Assembly (NCBI GenBank): GCA_958295665.1
Contig: OY282558.1
Location: forward strand, 351,211,034-351,275,033
Reading direction: 5' to 3'
Origin: Tipula vernalis
Taxonomy: Eukaryota; Arthropoda; Insecta; Diptera; Tipulidae
DNA: 64,000 bases
Shown here: piece after piece, positions 38,007 through 48,304 of the stretch
Layout: each line of letters starts with the position of its first letter
How positions within the stretch are numbered: position 1 is the stretch's first letter
Translations under genes and position numbers: made by a program
Notes under the pieces: generated by a model
Databases searched by the model: none
Told to the model about the DNA's origin: nothing
What the model saw: only the letters and a program-made list of their open reading frames with translations

Positions 38007-40372
38007 TCAACTGTTCACAAGATTGACTCCCATTGAACAGCACCTGTGTTTTTCTGCTGTCACCGGTTTGGTAAGGTTATCTGCTAAAATTTCGTTTGTG
38101 TTGACGTAAACAAATTTAAGTACCTTGTCATTAACCTTCTCGCGCAGAAAATGATGACGAACATCTATATGCTTTGTTCTTGGTGAAAAAGCTGTCTTCT
38201 CCGTTAGTTGGGTCGCTACTTTGTTGTCGCACCTATACTGCCACAATCAACATCTTACTACCATCTATAAGATAGTAAATGCCATGCATCGTAATTTGAG
38301 CATTTCATGCCAAAATTCTTCAAAGCAGTGCCCAAACGCTGATTCCATACACGACTGGACTGCTTGAGTTCGTATAACGACTTCTTCATACAACGAACAC
38401 GTCGACTTCCATCACTAAACTTTTCAGATTGAATCATATAGATTTCCTCGCTTAAATCGCCATGAAGGAACGCTGTAATCGCATCCATCTGATAGATTTC
38501 TAAATCGTATCTCACAACTACCTCAATCAAAAACCGTATCGACGAGTAGCGACCTACGGGTGAGAATGTCTCCTCATAATCAATGCCCTTACGCTGAGCA
38601 CAACCTTTCACTACCAAACGAGCCTTGTACCGATCTACCACTCCTTTCTCGTTGTACTTGGTCTTGAAAACCCATTTGCATTGAATTGCTCTACGATCAG
38701 TTGGCAAATCTGTAAGCGACCACGTCTCGTTTTCGATTAACGAACGATACTCCTCTTCCATAGCTGTTTTCCAGTGAGACGCATTTGAGCTGCTCATAGC
38801 CCCCTCCACTGACAATGGATCATCCAATTGAACATGTGATACAACATAAACGAAATCATTACTTTTCGTCGACTTGTGCTTTCTCGATGAATGACGCGGT
38901 TGTAACAAAACATCGTTCACTTCCTCATTTGACGGTTCATTACTACCCGAAACGTCAATTGAATCTTCATCTGTTAGATTCTCACTATTTTGATATCCAG
39001 ATACGCCTTCTGATCTTGCTGTTGTAACAATTGCCTTATCCTCCACTTCATTGCTACCATCTTCGAATGGATAAAAATGATTAGAAAATTCGTTACAATC
39101 GATTACCTTGTTTTCACAGCGTTGATCCTCCAGAAAAACGACATCACGACTGACATCCACTCGTAATTTTTCCAAATCAAAAACTCGATAGCCTTTACAA
39201 TTCTCGCTGTAGCCGAATATGATGTATTCCCTTGATTTCGAATCAAATTTCTGGCGTTTTTGTTTCGGAACATGTACCATTGCCTTGCATCCAAACACTT
39301 TCAAGTTGGACAAATCAGGCTTTTTGTTGGACCAAATTTCTTCGGGCGTTTTATCGATAGCCCCACGATATGGTGAACGATTCACAAGATAAGCCGCTGT
39401 GTTGACAGCTTCACCCCAAAATCTGTTGTGAAGCTTTCCGTCAAAAAGCATACATCTCGCACGCTCGATCAATGTTCGATTCATCCTTTCCGCCTTGCCA
39501 TTTTGCTCTGGCGTATACAGTGCAGTTGTTTGATGCTGTATTCCCGAATCTCGGAGGAACTTAGAAAACTCCTTGTTGCAGTACTCTGTTCCATTATCTG
39601 AACGCAACGTTGTGAGTTTGAGACCCGTTTGATTCTCCGCAAATGCTTTGAACTACCTGAAAACATTCAAGGTGTTTGATTTGTTCTTGATGAAATACAC
39701 GGAAATCTTGCGGCTAAAATCATCCATGAAAGTAACAAAATATCGCGAGCCGCCAAATGAATCAACTGGCATTTGACCACACAGGTCAGTGTGCACCAGT
39801 TCTAGTACTCTGGTAGCCCGAGATTTGCTGTCCTTGAACGGAAGGTGAGTCTGTTTCCCCTTTAAACAAGTTTCACACTTGTCCTAGTCACCACCGACAA
39901 AACTCATCCCGTCCACAAAACCATTTCGTAATCTCATCAAGCTATCGTGACCTACATGTCCTAGACGACGATGCCATAATTCCCATGAATCCTCAACTTT
40001 GACCCTCAAACATGTTTCACTCGTCTGGGTCACTTTGAACATCCCTGCATTTCCTTTTGCCCCAATCAGTAATTTGTTGTTTTTGTCGAAAACTTTGCAA
40101 TCATTTGCACTAAACTTGACAATTAGTCTTTTGCCAACTAACTGACTAACCGACAATAAGTTTGTGCAAAGACTTAGTAGTAGTATCCACTATACGATTA
40201 TTCACCTGTAGCTGCAGTAAAACATTGCCAATCAATTCGGCCTTCAATTTTGATTGATTTGCAATCGTGACCTCTCCTGATTCTGACACTGGTTTGAGAT
40301 TTTCCATCCAACCTTGTTCACATGTCATGTGTGTAGAGGGACCAGAGTCTACATACCACTCAGTCGATAGCT
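38007..40372 (-). pseudogene. Ty1/copia pol polyprotein, truncated and internally deleted
   Basis: Order on the minus strand. The protease active site WYVDSGPSTHM is at about 40365-40320. After a frameshift near 40150 comes the GAG-pre-integrase zinc-binding block WHRRLGHVG ... CETC (with stop at 39884-39886). The integrase follows, with HTDLCG, RSDNGTEY and QNGKAERMNRTL as the D,D,E residues, and stop at 39653-39655. Next is the copia integrase C-terminal region, then RT at 38800-38260 (WKTAMEEEY, KWVFKTKYNEKG, MDAITAFLHGDL). RT breaks off just before YVDD. The frame resumes at 38242 inside RNase H (RCDNKVATQL, SPRTKHIDVRHHF) and ends at 38007. Gag is missing. Start ATGs of the open pieces are internal. 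Clearly copia, clearly dead. Confidence 0.93.
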
Positions 40373-40760
40373 TATCATATCGATAGCTTATAGTATGATC
40401 TATTTAAGGCATATGATGTGATATGTCGGAAAACTCTAGGGATTGCCCTGACAAAATTAATTAAACAACATTTTCACCAAAACCCGTGTGAATTTTAACT
40501 ATCTTGGCTGACTATGTCGGAAAACTCTAGGATCACCCTGACAAAATTAATTGAACAATATTTTCGCCAAAAAAAACGTGTGAATTTTGACAATCTTCTT
40601 GGCAACTTAAATTCTTGTGTTGTTTGTTTTTATTTGATTAATTATTTTATCATCCACGTAATATTTCGTTTCAATTTTTTTATTAAATTACACTGTAAAA
40701 AAATTGTACACTTTCTTCAATATTTTCTTTGACAAATTTTGTCAGAAACTTCACACCGAT
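40373..40760 (-). repeat. Right terminal inverted repeat with an internal ~97-bp duplication
   Basis: Inverse of 36676-37014. It is longer because TATGTCGGAAAACTCTAGGR ... GACAAAATTAATTRAACAA ... TTTTCRCCAAAA ... GTGTGAATTTT occurs twice in tandem (about 40418-40512 and 40513-40600). The inner edge abuts the protease codons of the copia fragment directly. Confidence 0.85.
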
Positions 40761-40794
40761 AGTAACTGTGATATTCCGTACTATTAATAACAAT

Positions 40795-41662
40795 GGGTGC
40801 GTTCACTGCGCAACAAATTGTTACAAAAAGTTACATTTTTTAACAACTTGTCGTTCACTGAGCACCAAGGTGTGACAGTATATTATGACAACTTAAGTCG
40901 TGTTTTCCATGAGAACTGCACTAGAACTCGATAAATTTTTAATTCCTTTTATTCTATGTAAACAGAAAAAAAATTAAATTCATAAAGTGATAATGTGTAG
41001 TGCATTTCACATAAATACACATTTTAAGTTGTTACAGCAATAAATAATGATAATTATAGCTTATTTTTTAGTTACACTGGATAAACCCATGAACTTATCG
41101 AGTGTAGTTGCGTGTAATGACGTCAGCAAGAAATTAGAAAATATTGATGAAATAACTGAAGGGGGAAATTTTTAAACTTAAAATATGTAATTATATCAAA
41201 TACACTACACATTCGCGCTTTAAGAATTTATTTTTTTTCGTGTTACATGGAATAAAAGGAATTTAAAGTTTATCGAGTTCTAGTGCAGTTCTCATGGAAA
41301 ACACGGCTTTAGTGTTCACTGCCTATGTTGTCGTCGACACAAATCGACATTTTTTGACTGTAGTAGCGAGTGTTGTCAGTTAATGTTCAAAAGCGATTGT
41401 TCCTAGTGTTCAGTCGTATAAAAATAAAATATTTTTTTTTATTTTTATCACTCATTACACACGTTATTCTCCAATAAAACACAAAATATAATATAAACAA
41501 AATAACCAAATGTAGTTTACTCTACTCCAAAAATTTACGATTGACAGAAATTAACAACATGGCATTCACTGGGTTTTAAAGTTACATCGACTGACACCGA
41601 TGTTTATTTGATATTTCGAACATCACACCACACCGACAACAATTTTTGCAGTGAACGCAACC
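40795..41662. mobile_element. Inverted-terminal element, 868 bp, with subterminal GTTCACTG motifs
   Basis: The left end GGGTGCGTTCACTGCGCAAC (40795) and right end GCAGTGAACGCAACC (41662) form imperfect inverted ends. Flanks are AATAACAAT and AATAATAAT, a possible 9-bp duplication with one mismatch, though in A+T-rich sequence. GTTCACTG or its variants recur at least five times near both ends (about 40803, 40849, 41314, 41563, 41650). A smaller palindrome at 40891-41312 lies within. No coding sequence. Superfamily uncertain (Mutator-like, Merlin-like or Harbinger-like). Confidence 0.65.
40891..41312. mobile_element. Palindromic MITE nested inside 40795-41662
   Basis: Arms of about 85 bp: left CGTGTTTTCCATGAGAACTG ... 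GAACTCGATAAA ... TTCCTTTTATTC, right the reverse complement ending CTCATGGAAAACACGGCTTT. The core of about 250 bp is A+T-rich. The arms are nearly identical, so this insertion seems younger than its host element. Confidence 0.75.
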
Positions 41663-41669
41663 AATAATA

Positions 41670-42750
41670 ATTTGCTTAAAATCAATCACCTTACGAGCCA
41701 ATATCTCATATTTAAAACTGTTTAAGTGATTACTTAGTTCAAGTGATTTCAATATTGTAAAATTTTTCATCAGAAGAAATTTTTCTTCAAATTCAGAAGT
41801 TTTTAAAAATTTTACTCAAATTTTTAAATTTTTAATTTAGAATTCAAGAATTCAACAAATTAAGCAGATTTTATTTCAAGATTTAAGTCTTCAAGACTCC
41901 AATGAAAGATTATAAAATTCAAATTTCGTTTTTTCATAAATTAAATATTCAAATTGAAATTCATAGTTAAATTTTAAATGCAAAACTGCGCATTCGTAAA
42001 ATTTGGGCCCCAAAATTTAGTCATACTACGACATACATATATCTTATTTCGTAATCATATTTGTTCGAAAAATTATAAACCTAAGATTTTAAACTTCAAG
42101 TTAAATGAACTTAATTATTATTTAATTTGTAACAGTCCGATAAAAATAGATCTACAAAAGAACACTCATGAGTGTGTGTTAGAAATTTGATAAAGAAGTA
42201 ACTTCCGAAACGATTGTAATTTCAATATCAAATAAAAATAAATATCACATTAAGAAAGTGACAAAACCAAAAAAATTGTGTTTCATTATATAAAATATAA
42301 TGTAACTTCTTGTAATTGAAAATCTGACCCAATGAAATATTTGTCCTATTTTGCCTGATGAAACTGATGTATAAGAAACTTGTCGTACTTGACTGCGTGA
42401 ATTTGTGCCGAATTCGAATTTGCTATTGTTATAAAAAAATAAAAAAATTTGTTGAGCAGGCTAAATTTTGACATAGGTGGCTTTATTCTCATTTGCAATT
42501 TTCACAGTTGAAACATTTTGTAAATTCTCCTTTTTTCCTCATTTATCGAAACAATTTACTAAAGACAACTTTTACTAAATTTTTAACTTCCCAACTTTTC
42601 AATGTCTTATTTCAAATTTTAATCTACTTTTTTTCGTTTCATTAATCTGAAGTTTCTTTGTCGAATTTTTGTTCGAAGTATGGTTACTTTGTTAATATTT
42701 AAAACACTTTTTTTTTTTTAATCTATTTGTGTGAAAAATAATACCCCTTA
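41670..42750. other. A+T-rich DNA, no gene recognised
   Basis: Only short frames rich in K, N, I and F. No repeat or transposon ends noticed. Confidence 0.35.
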
Positions 42751-42756
42751 AATGAC

Positions 42757-42985
42757 TTCAATTTCCTTGTTGGCAGTTAATGGCTCTTTCTAAAGCATTT
42801 TGCATTACGGTGCGCAACGTTTCTGGCTCCAAATTTGTAATTTCTGTTCGAATATTCTGCTTTAGTTCGCGAATATTCTGTGGTTGGTTCACGTAAACCA
42901 GCCCCTTCAAAAAACCTCACAAAAAAAATCAGCGGTCGTCAAATCTGGGGAACGAGGTGGACAAGCGAAATTCTTGGGCCACTTG
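42757..42985 (-). pseudogene. C-terminal part of a Tc1/mariner-type transposase
   Basis: Too broken to show as one open frame. On the minus strand the sequence gives PPRSPDLTTADFF at about 42955-42915. This is the hallmark region before the last catalytic residue (consensus RSPDLTPxDFFLWG). After a one-base shift it continues FLKGLVYVNQPQNIRELKQN, then IRTEITNLEPETLRTVMQNA and LERAINCQQGN, with a stop near 42757. This is the standard C-terminal tail (VY..P....ELK..I..EI......L..V..N...R...C...G). Only about 75 codons survive. A different family from the mariner at 20.9-21.5 kb. Confidence 0.82.
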
Positions 42986-42989
42986 AATT

Positions 42990-43550
42990 TTACAGTCTTT
43001 TAATACTGCAGTCCGCTCCTCAAAACCGATTACATATTAAGTTTCTTCTCATGTTTGCACTGAGGCTGTGGCCGAACTAAAACGCCGACGGGATTTTCTG
43101 TGTGTTATAACAATAGATCGTCTGGAAAATAATAAAATTCAACAATTTTGACACGTTCATGCATTGAGTATGAAGACATTATAAAATTTTATAAAATTCT
43201 TTATAACCTGCAACAAAAAAACAAATAAAATTTTTTAAAAATACGAAAGTTATATGTATTTTAAATCAGTCAGTCCACGTTGACCCCTCCTCTGTACATA
43301 ATGCAGAGCTATCAATTTTTTTTTCCAGTATCCTTTTTCGATGTAATCAATAAATTTGAAATATGTACTAATTTTATATTCAAAATTGAAATTCCAAACT
43401 GATTGAAATATACTTTTAAAATGACAAAATACCAAAATTTTCAATAGCCAATTTTATAAAATAATGTTATTAAATTATTAACATCAGATTTGGTAAGGTA
43501 AGTTAGCATGTTGGAATTATCATCCCGACTTCAAGTTAAAACGCTCATTG
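42990..43550. other. No gene recognised
   Basis: Possible upstream continuation of the transposase on the minus strand is too degraded to read. The rest is A+T-rich without motif. Confidence 0.35.
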
Positions 43551-43552
43551 GA

Positions 43553-44286
43553 TTACGATTGTTGTATTTGATTAATCGTAATGTCCTTTGGAGATGAAAA
43601 TATGATCTTGTATTTTTCGTTCTTTGGCAAATTCGGGTCAGATTTAAACATTTTCACTAACTCCAAAGTTAACTTCTCACAGCTAAAGCAATGGGACTTT
43701 CTGTTGTGCTTTCTTTTTCGACCTCTTTTTTGTGGTATACAAAATTCTGAACATTCTGAAAACGAAAAATTCTGTTTTAAGCTTAGGTAACTAAACAGAC
43801 TTGTATAATGTTTGTTAGTTTCATATTTAACTGTTTGAACTTTCTTCGAGACTTTGCATCCATGATCTTTCTCTTCCTTGTTGGTATAAGTGGAGAACTT
43901 CCAAGAGGTTGTGCAGTACTGTTTAAAATGCTTACGCTGGTATCAATGGTAGTTTTTTCGTTTTTCGGGTCGGGTTCTTTTCTTTTTCACTAAAATATTC
44001 AGTTACAGCTTTGGAATCATTTCGATGAAATTCATCTTCAGAATCAATCAACGGTATTTCATCTTCTGATTCAGTATCATCTGGAACTACTGGTGATATG
44101 AGCGGGCTCAGTGAACTGATCGTGACATTTCCAGCAAAGGTGTCCTCCTTCGGTCATCGATGGGTTCTTACTAGACCACTTATCTTCCATTTGTAGAGTT
44201 ATATTTCTTAAACCAAACTGTTTAGTCTTTAAATGTCGAGTTTCGAATGGGTTGACACATCGCACATTCTTATATTTCTTACCCAT
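43553..44286 (-). pseudogene. Coding-like gene remnant of an uncharacterised multi-copy animal family
   Basis: On the minus strand ATG at 44286 opens a 69-codon frame containing NPFETRHLKTKQFGLRNITL and GGHLCWKCHDQ (CxxC). A shift near 44100 gives an acidic Ser/Asp-rich linker (VVPDDTESEDEIPL). A second shift leads to VSILNSTAQPLGSSPLIPTR plus a basic stretch (KRKIMDAKSRRKF). A possible 45-50-nt intron (donor CAA/GTCTGT, acceptor TTTTTCGTTTTCAG near 43758) precedes a 67-codon open frame with CFSCEKLTLELVKMFKSDPN and a stop at 43553. The layout (N-terminal Cys pair, LNxSLxxLGxSP-like motif, basic helix, coiled segment) resembles a family of uncharacterised, multi-copy animal proteins known to me only by pattern. 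Function unknown. May be transposon-derived. Confidence 0.5.
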
Positions 44287-44289
44287 TTT

Positions 44290-45420
44290 GTAACAATATT
44301 TTTTAAAAACAATTAAGAATGTAAAAATTTGAAATTGAAATAAACTACTCTGATCAAGAAAAACTTTGCTACGTCAAACCATAGTCGTGGGTGATACGTA
44401 ATTGATGCTTATTGTTATAATTTTTGCAATATTTTAACATTTGACCTGGTTATTAACCATTGACATTTTAAATTTTATTTTTATTCTTGATGTTAAATTA
44501 CTTATGAACCACACTATAACAACTTACCTGCATTTTTATGCAAAAATATGTGGTTGACATTTGACCTCAATTTTGACCTTATTCTAAGTCGTAATTAGAA
44601 AAAGTAAAAAATTTGTGTCTGCAGACATTCAATCTGAATAATTTAAGATATCAAAATTTGAAATTGAACATATATGTACTTCCGCTATCAATTTTTGAAA
44701 AAAATCGATTTTTTATGCAATCAAAAATACAAAGTTTGTAGACGATCGAAAAATATAAGTTTCCATAATTTCTACAGTGACAAACAATAGATTCTATCAT
44801 ACTTACATGAAGATGTTTGTTTTGGAGTTGCAACGTACGTAAAACTTAAATCAGATTTTGCTAAAAAATCAATTTATCAATCCTGACTTAAACAAGCTAA
44901 TTTTTAATATATCCGATATTTCAATGCGGCTTAATTTGATTTGCTGTAATAAATTTACGATTATCAGATTAAACCAACAAAACCAAATTTATAGTACATA
45001 GATAAAGTTCAAATTCAATTTTTTTTTATGTTGTAAACAAACCAATCAAAATAATTGAGCTTTTATCAGTAATAAATTTTAAATAAAAACATTTCTCAAC
45101 CCCATAAATTTTAATCAAACTAGCTACATTATTTATTTTAGATTGATAGATGTAATTTAAATTGTGGGTAAAGAGCTGTAGCAATTCAATGCACATGCAT
45201 AAATTATATGTACTTGAAATATTTTCTGTTAAACTTAAAAACGCTTTACAAAACACATTTATGCAAACTAGAAAAACGAAAGCTTTTAAACAACTTTATA
45301 TAGCCAATAATTATTTTAATTTAATTATTAGTGAACAATATTATTAGTACCTACAATAGATTATGCAAACCTAATTATTAAAATAACGACATGCACATAT
45401 TCTAGTTGATGAAACACGCT
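44290..45420. other. A+T-rich DNA, no gene recognised
   Basis: Frames at 44651-44833 and 45026-45256 have no motif. No repeats seen. Confidence 0.35.
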
Positions 45421-45801
45421 AAATTGTACAACAATTTTACAAAAAAATTAAAAAAAATTTGTTTTTAATAATAGGACGCCACAAATAATTTAATTTATTA
45501 ATATTTTCAATTTCCATAATCACAAAAAAAAACTATTATTATTTATTTCTTTTCTTAATCTTATAAATTATAGTGTCTTAATTAAATAACTTTATAAAAA
45601 CAATGGCAAACCGTAATAAGGGTGCTTATTGCTAAGAATAATAATTTTTGGGTATTATAGTGAAACGTTGATTATTAAAATCTTTAAAATTAGTTTACCT
45701 TAAAACAAGATATTATGCGAAATTAAATTAAGAAAAGAAAATAATAAAATACACAAACAAATCTTAATTTTCCCAAAAATTTAATTTCATTGTTTTTCCA
45801 G

Positions 45802-45831
45802 AAATATCATCTTGTTGGGTCACAACGCGAG
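45802..45831 (+). other. Candidate 30-nt microexon
   Basis: A strong acceptor (CATTGTTTTTCCAG, ending at 45801) and a consensus donor (CGAG/GTAAGT at 45832) bracket 30 nt. The length is a multiple of three and all three frames are open: KYHLVGSQRE, NIILLGHNA or ISSCWVTTR. The segment is G+C-richer than the surrounding A/T island (about 45420-46060). It joins in phase with the candidate exons at 4367-4436 and 53116-53140 in two of the possible frames. The splice signals are the best in the window. Host gene not recognised. Confidence 0.4.
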
Positions 45832-46135
45832 GTAAGTTTTGTTCTTTTGTACGCAAACAAAAACAAACAAATTAATATTTTCTATTTTCCGTTTTTCATA
45901 TACCTGTATATTATATTACTTATATTTGATTTGGTTTTAGTAAAATTGTTTTTTTTTTCTTTTGTTGTTTTGGCATTTATTTAAAATATTATTGTTTTGT
46001 TTTTGTAAAAATATCAATTTAATAATTATTAGTTTTTAGATAAATTTTTATGTTTTTCTTTGGGGTAAACATTAATTAATGTACTACGTACCACGAAGCT
46101 ACCCCAAGTTTACCTCTTCGAATGTTTTAAAGTTT

Positions 46136-46430
46136 TGCAATATTAGAGGACACAAAAAAATATGAGTCACATATTTTTTTAGTGCTAACTCGTTAATGTA
46201 AGGGGTAAATACTATCCCCAATGTTCGACCCGCTAAACATATTCTTATAATACCATTAGTATACCATAAACAATTTTTGTCCATGGTCAATCGGACCTTA
46301 ATGGTTCAATCCCATATTTGGTAGGGGGTGAAAATACATATTTTCGAGGTAGTTTTTCCTCTTATATTAACGAGTTAGCACTAAAAAAATACGTGAATCA
46401 TATTTGTATGTATTCTTTAAGATTGCGAGA
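46136..46430. mobile_element. MITE, about 295 bp
   Basis: The left arm, about 46136-46208, contains CACATATTTTTTTAGTGCTA then ACTCGTTAATGTAAGGGG. The right arm, about 46346-46430, contains the inverse (ATTAACGAGTTAGCACTAAA, then AAAATACGTGAATCATATTT). The match is near-perfect over about 35 bp and weaker outward to TGCAAT/ATTGCG. No coding content. Target duplication unclear. Confidence 0.75.
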
Positions 46431-47290
46431 ATTCGAAACAATCGATGAGATAGACCGGGGGAACCTTCCTTATTAGTATCGACATTTACCGGTTTATTGA
46501 TATCGATTTTGTATAGTTGGTACCTGGTACTGTTTAATCTGTAAGCTAAAAAGACAAAGCTTACTAAACAATTTAGTTGTAGTGCAATTATTTTCAGGTT
46601 ACGCGAAGTTTTTTTAAAGTTGTCGCTTATTGACGACAATTTGACTTTTAGAGTTTGAATTTTTGTGGACGGTGTAGGAAAGAAACTATTTTAGTAAAAT
46701 TAAACAATTAGGAGTATATATCCTATAATATATTCGCTTGAAAAATGGTTTTCGAAAGAGTCTTCATTATGCAATATTCTTAGGGATAGGTGTAATGGGT
46801 TTTAGCCAAAATGATTATGACTTGATCCTAAGTGTTAGGTTTATAGATGTACTATACGTTTTTAAAACAACAATATAACAACACTAATATATAAAATATC
46901 GTTTTTAATTAATTAATAAAAGAACACGACCTTATTTGATATTCGCAAATAAATACAATATAATTAAGAAATATGACCAAGGACAAGGCAACCTAGATTT
47001 CACAAAGCCTAAATCTCGAGGCACATAGGTTAAGTCATGACGACTTTTTTATATCTTTGATTATTCTGTCAGATGTCAATTCGTTTTGTGTTTTTCATAG
47101 ATTTTTGTATTTCTTTTTATGTAATTAAAACCACACACAAAAATCACAAGCCCAACGCCAAACTTAAATTTAAAGTATTACTAAAGGTTACTGCTTAAGT
47201 TTTTATTGAAATGTGATCAACTCTTTCGGTTCGTTTAGTCTCTGAAGTTAGGTTAAGGTTAGGTAAACTTAAAGGGGTGGTCCAGGAAGA
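46431..47290. other. A+T-rich DNA, no gene recognised
   Basis: Around 46982-47015 the phrase CAAGGCAACCTAGATTTCAC, AAAGCC weakly resembles the CAAAGCAACCTTGATTATAC end of the fold-back element. It is too diverged to call. The 3' end of the retroelement at 47.3 kb has a GGTTAGGTTAAGGTTAGG stretch (about 47250) in its presumed 3' UTR. Confidence 0.3.
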
Positions 47291-47436
47291 AAGGCATATA
47301 CACAAGCTGGCTGTTACCCACCTTCTCATTGAAATCCTTTTGAGCTCTTAACAAAGCGCTGGATACTTCTGACGTTCATCCTACTGAGGTCGGTCAGGTT
47401 ATTTAAAAGGGATGCCCCTAGAAAATTTAGTTCGCT

Positions 47437-48090
47437 TCAGTGTTCAGACAGTGCCCTATAATCACCCCAATATCGATACTGGATTTCGCAAAATATACCT
47501 TTGGCCAGACATGCCGAGTTATTACACATGAGGTACTGTTTGACCAATGTGTTGTTCGTCAACTTACTAGCTTCTTTCCGAAGCAGTAGTTTGCATAACG
47601 CAAGAGGCATTTCAATATCCGTTCTGCTTTTTGTAATATGGCCTATAGTGCAACGTCGAGCTAGTTCATTGGCCTTTAGATTCCCGGTACTATTGAAATG
47701 CCCTGGCACCTATATTAGATAGATGTTGAACTAATCTGCCATCTCGTTAAGAGATGAAAGACAGTTCTGGACTACTTTCGACGTAAGGAGGTGTGATTAA
47801 AGCACTTTGATGGTATCCTGACTGTCCGTATAAATGAGAATATCACTAGCAGATATTACCTCAACCAGTCTACGAGTTTCTTTATGGCAATAACTTCCGC
47901 TTCAAAAATGATACAACAGTCGGGGAGGCGAAAGGAGAGGTTTATTAGAAGTTCCTGGTTTATCAGAAGTTACAGAACACCCCAAATCCGACTTTCCCTC
48001 TCTGGAGGGAATCACAGTCCGGAACCTTGTGTTGAAAGATATTGACGAAACAGTATAGTCAGTGATCTTATTTATTCCTTTATTACACAA
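47437..48090 (-). pseudogene. RNase H domain remnant of the I/R1-like element
   Basis: The upstream part (48090-47902) reads TRFRTVIPSREGKSD, a common entry to this RNase H. The downstream part (47709-47437) begins MPGHFNSTGNLKANELARR, the conserved His-loop (W.PGH....GN..ANELAR), and runs on through CEIQYRYWGDYRALSEH. Two or more frame changes separate the parts. Typical C-terminal sequence (LLNNLTDLSRMNVRSIQRFV) continues past the stop. Confidence 0.82.
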
Positions 48091-48304
48091 TATATATGGG
48101 TGCCCTGCATTGTTACAGGTTCATATTGAGGTAGATTTCAGTCGTATGGCAATACGTGCTGCGAACTGTTTTCCCAATATGTTTAGAGGAGTTAGATATA
48201 GCAGAGGTCTCCAGTAGCTGGATAGATGTGCTCCTCAGTGCACCACTAATCCACAGGCAGGCTGTTCTCTGAACTTGCGTCAACAGTTTAGTTTGGCAAT
48301 TTTG

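Larger units (their letters stand above)
36676..40760. mobile_element. 4.1-kb Mutator-like composite element enclosing a broken copia gene
   Basis: Terminal inverted repeats of roughly 340-390 bp. The left begins ATCGGTGGGAAGTTTCTGAC (36676) and runs to about 37014. The right ends GTCAGAAACTTCACACCGAT (40760), with its arm starting near 40373. Shared inner landmarks (in inverse) are AGAAAATATTGAAGAAAGTG, CACGTAATATTTCG, TTGTCAGGGCNATCC, TTTTCCGACATATCACATC and AAGCTATCGATA. The element is bordered by the perfect 9-bp direct repeat AGTAACTGT (36667-36675 and 40761-40769). The terminal 20 bp align position for position with the element at 26059-27009. The interior holds a duplicated A+T-rich block, LTR-like sequence and a minus-strand copia pol pseudogene. 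No Mutator transposase was seen. Confidence 0.85.

Noticed and set aside
46300..46315. GGTTCAATCC resembling a tRNA B box
   Set aside because: No A box at the right distance and no cloverleaf. It lies inside a MITE.
46982..47016. Weak match to the CAAAGCAACC end of the fold-back family
   Set aside because: Too few matching positions and no further similarity downstream.
47245..47262. GGTTAGGTTAAGGTTAGG resembling insect telomere repeats
   Set aside because: Only about three imperfect units, and placed in the 3' end of a non-LTR element.
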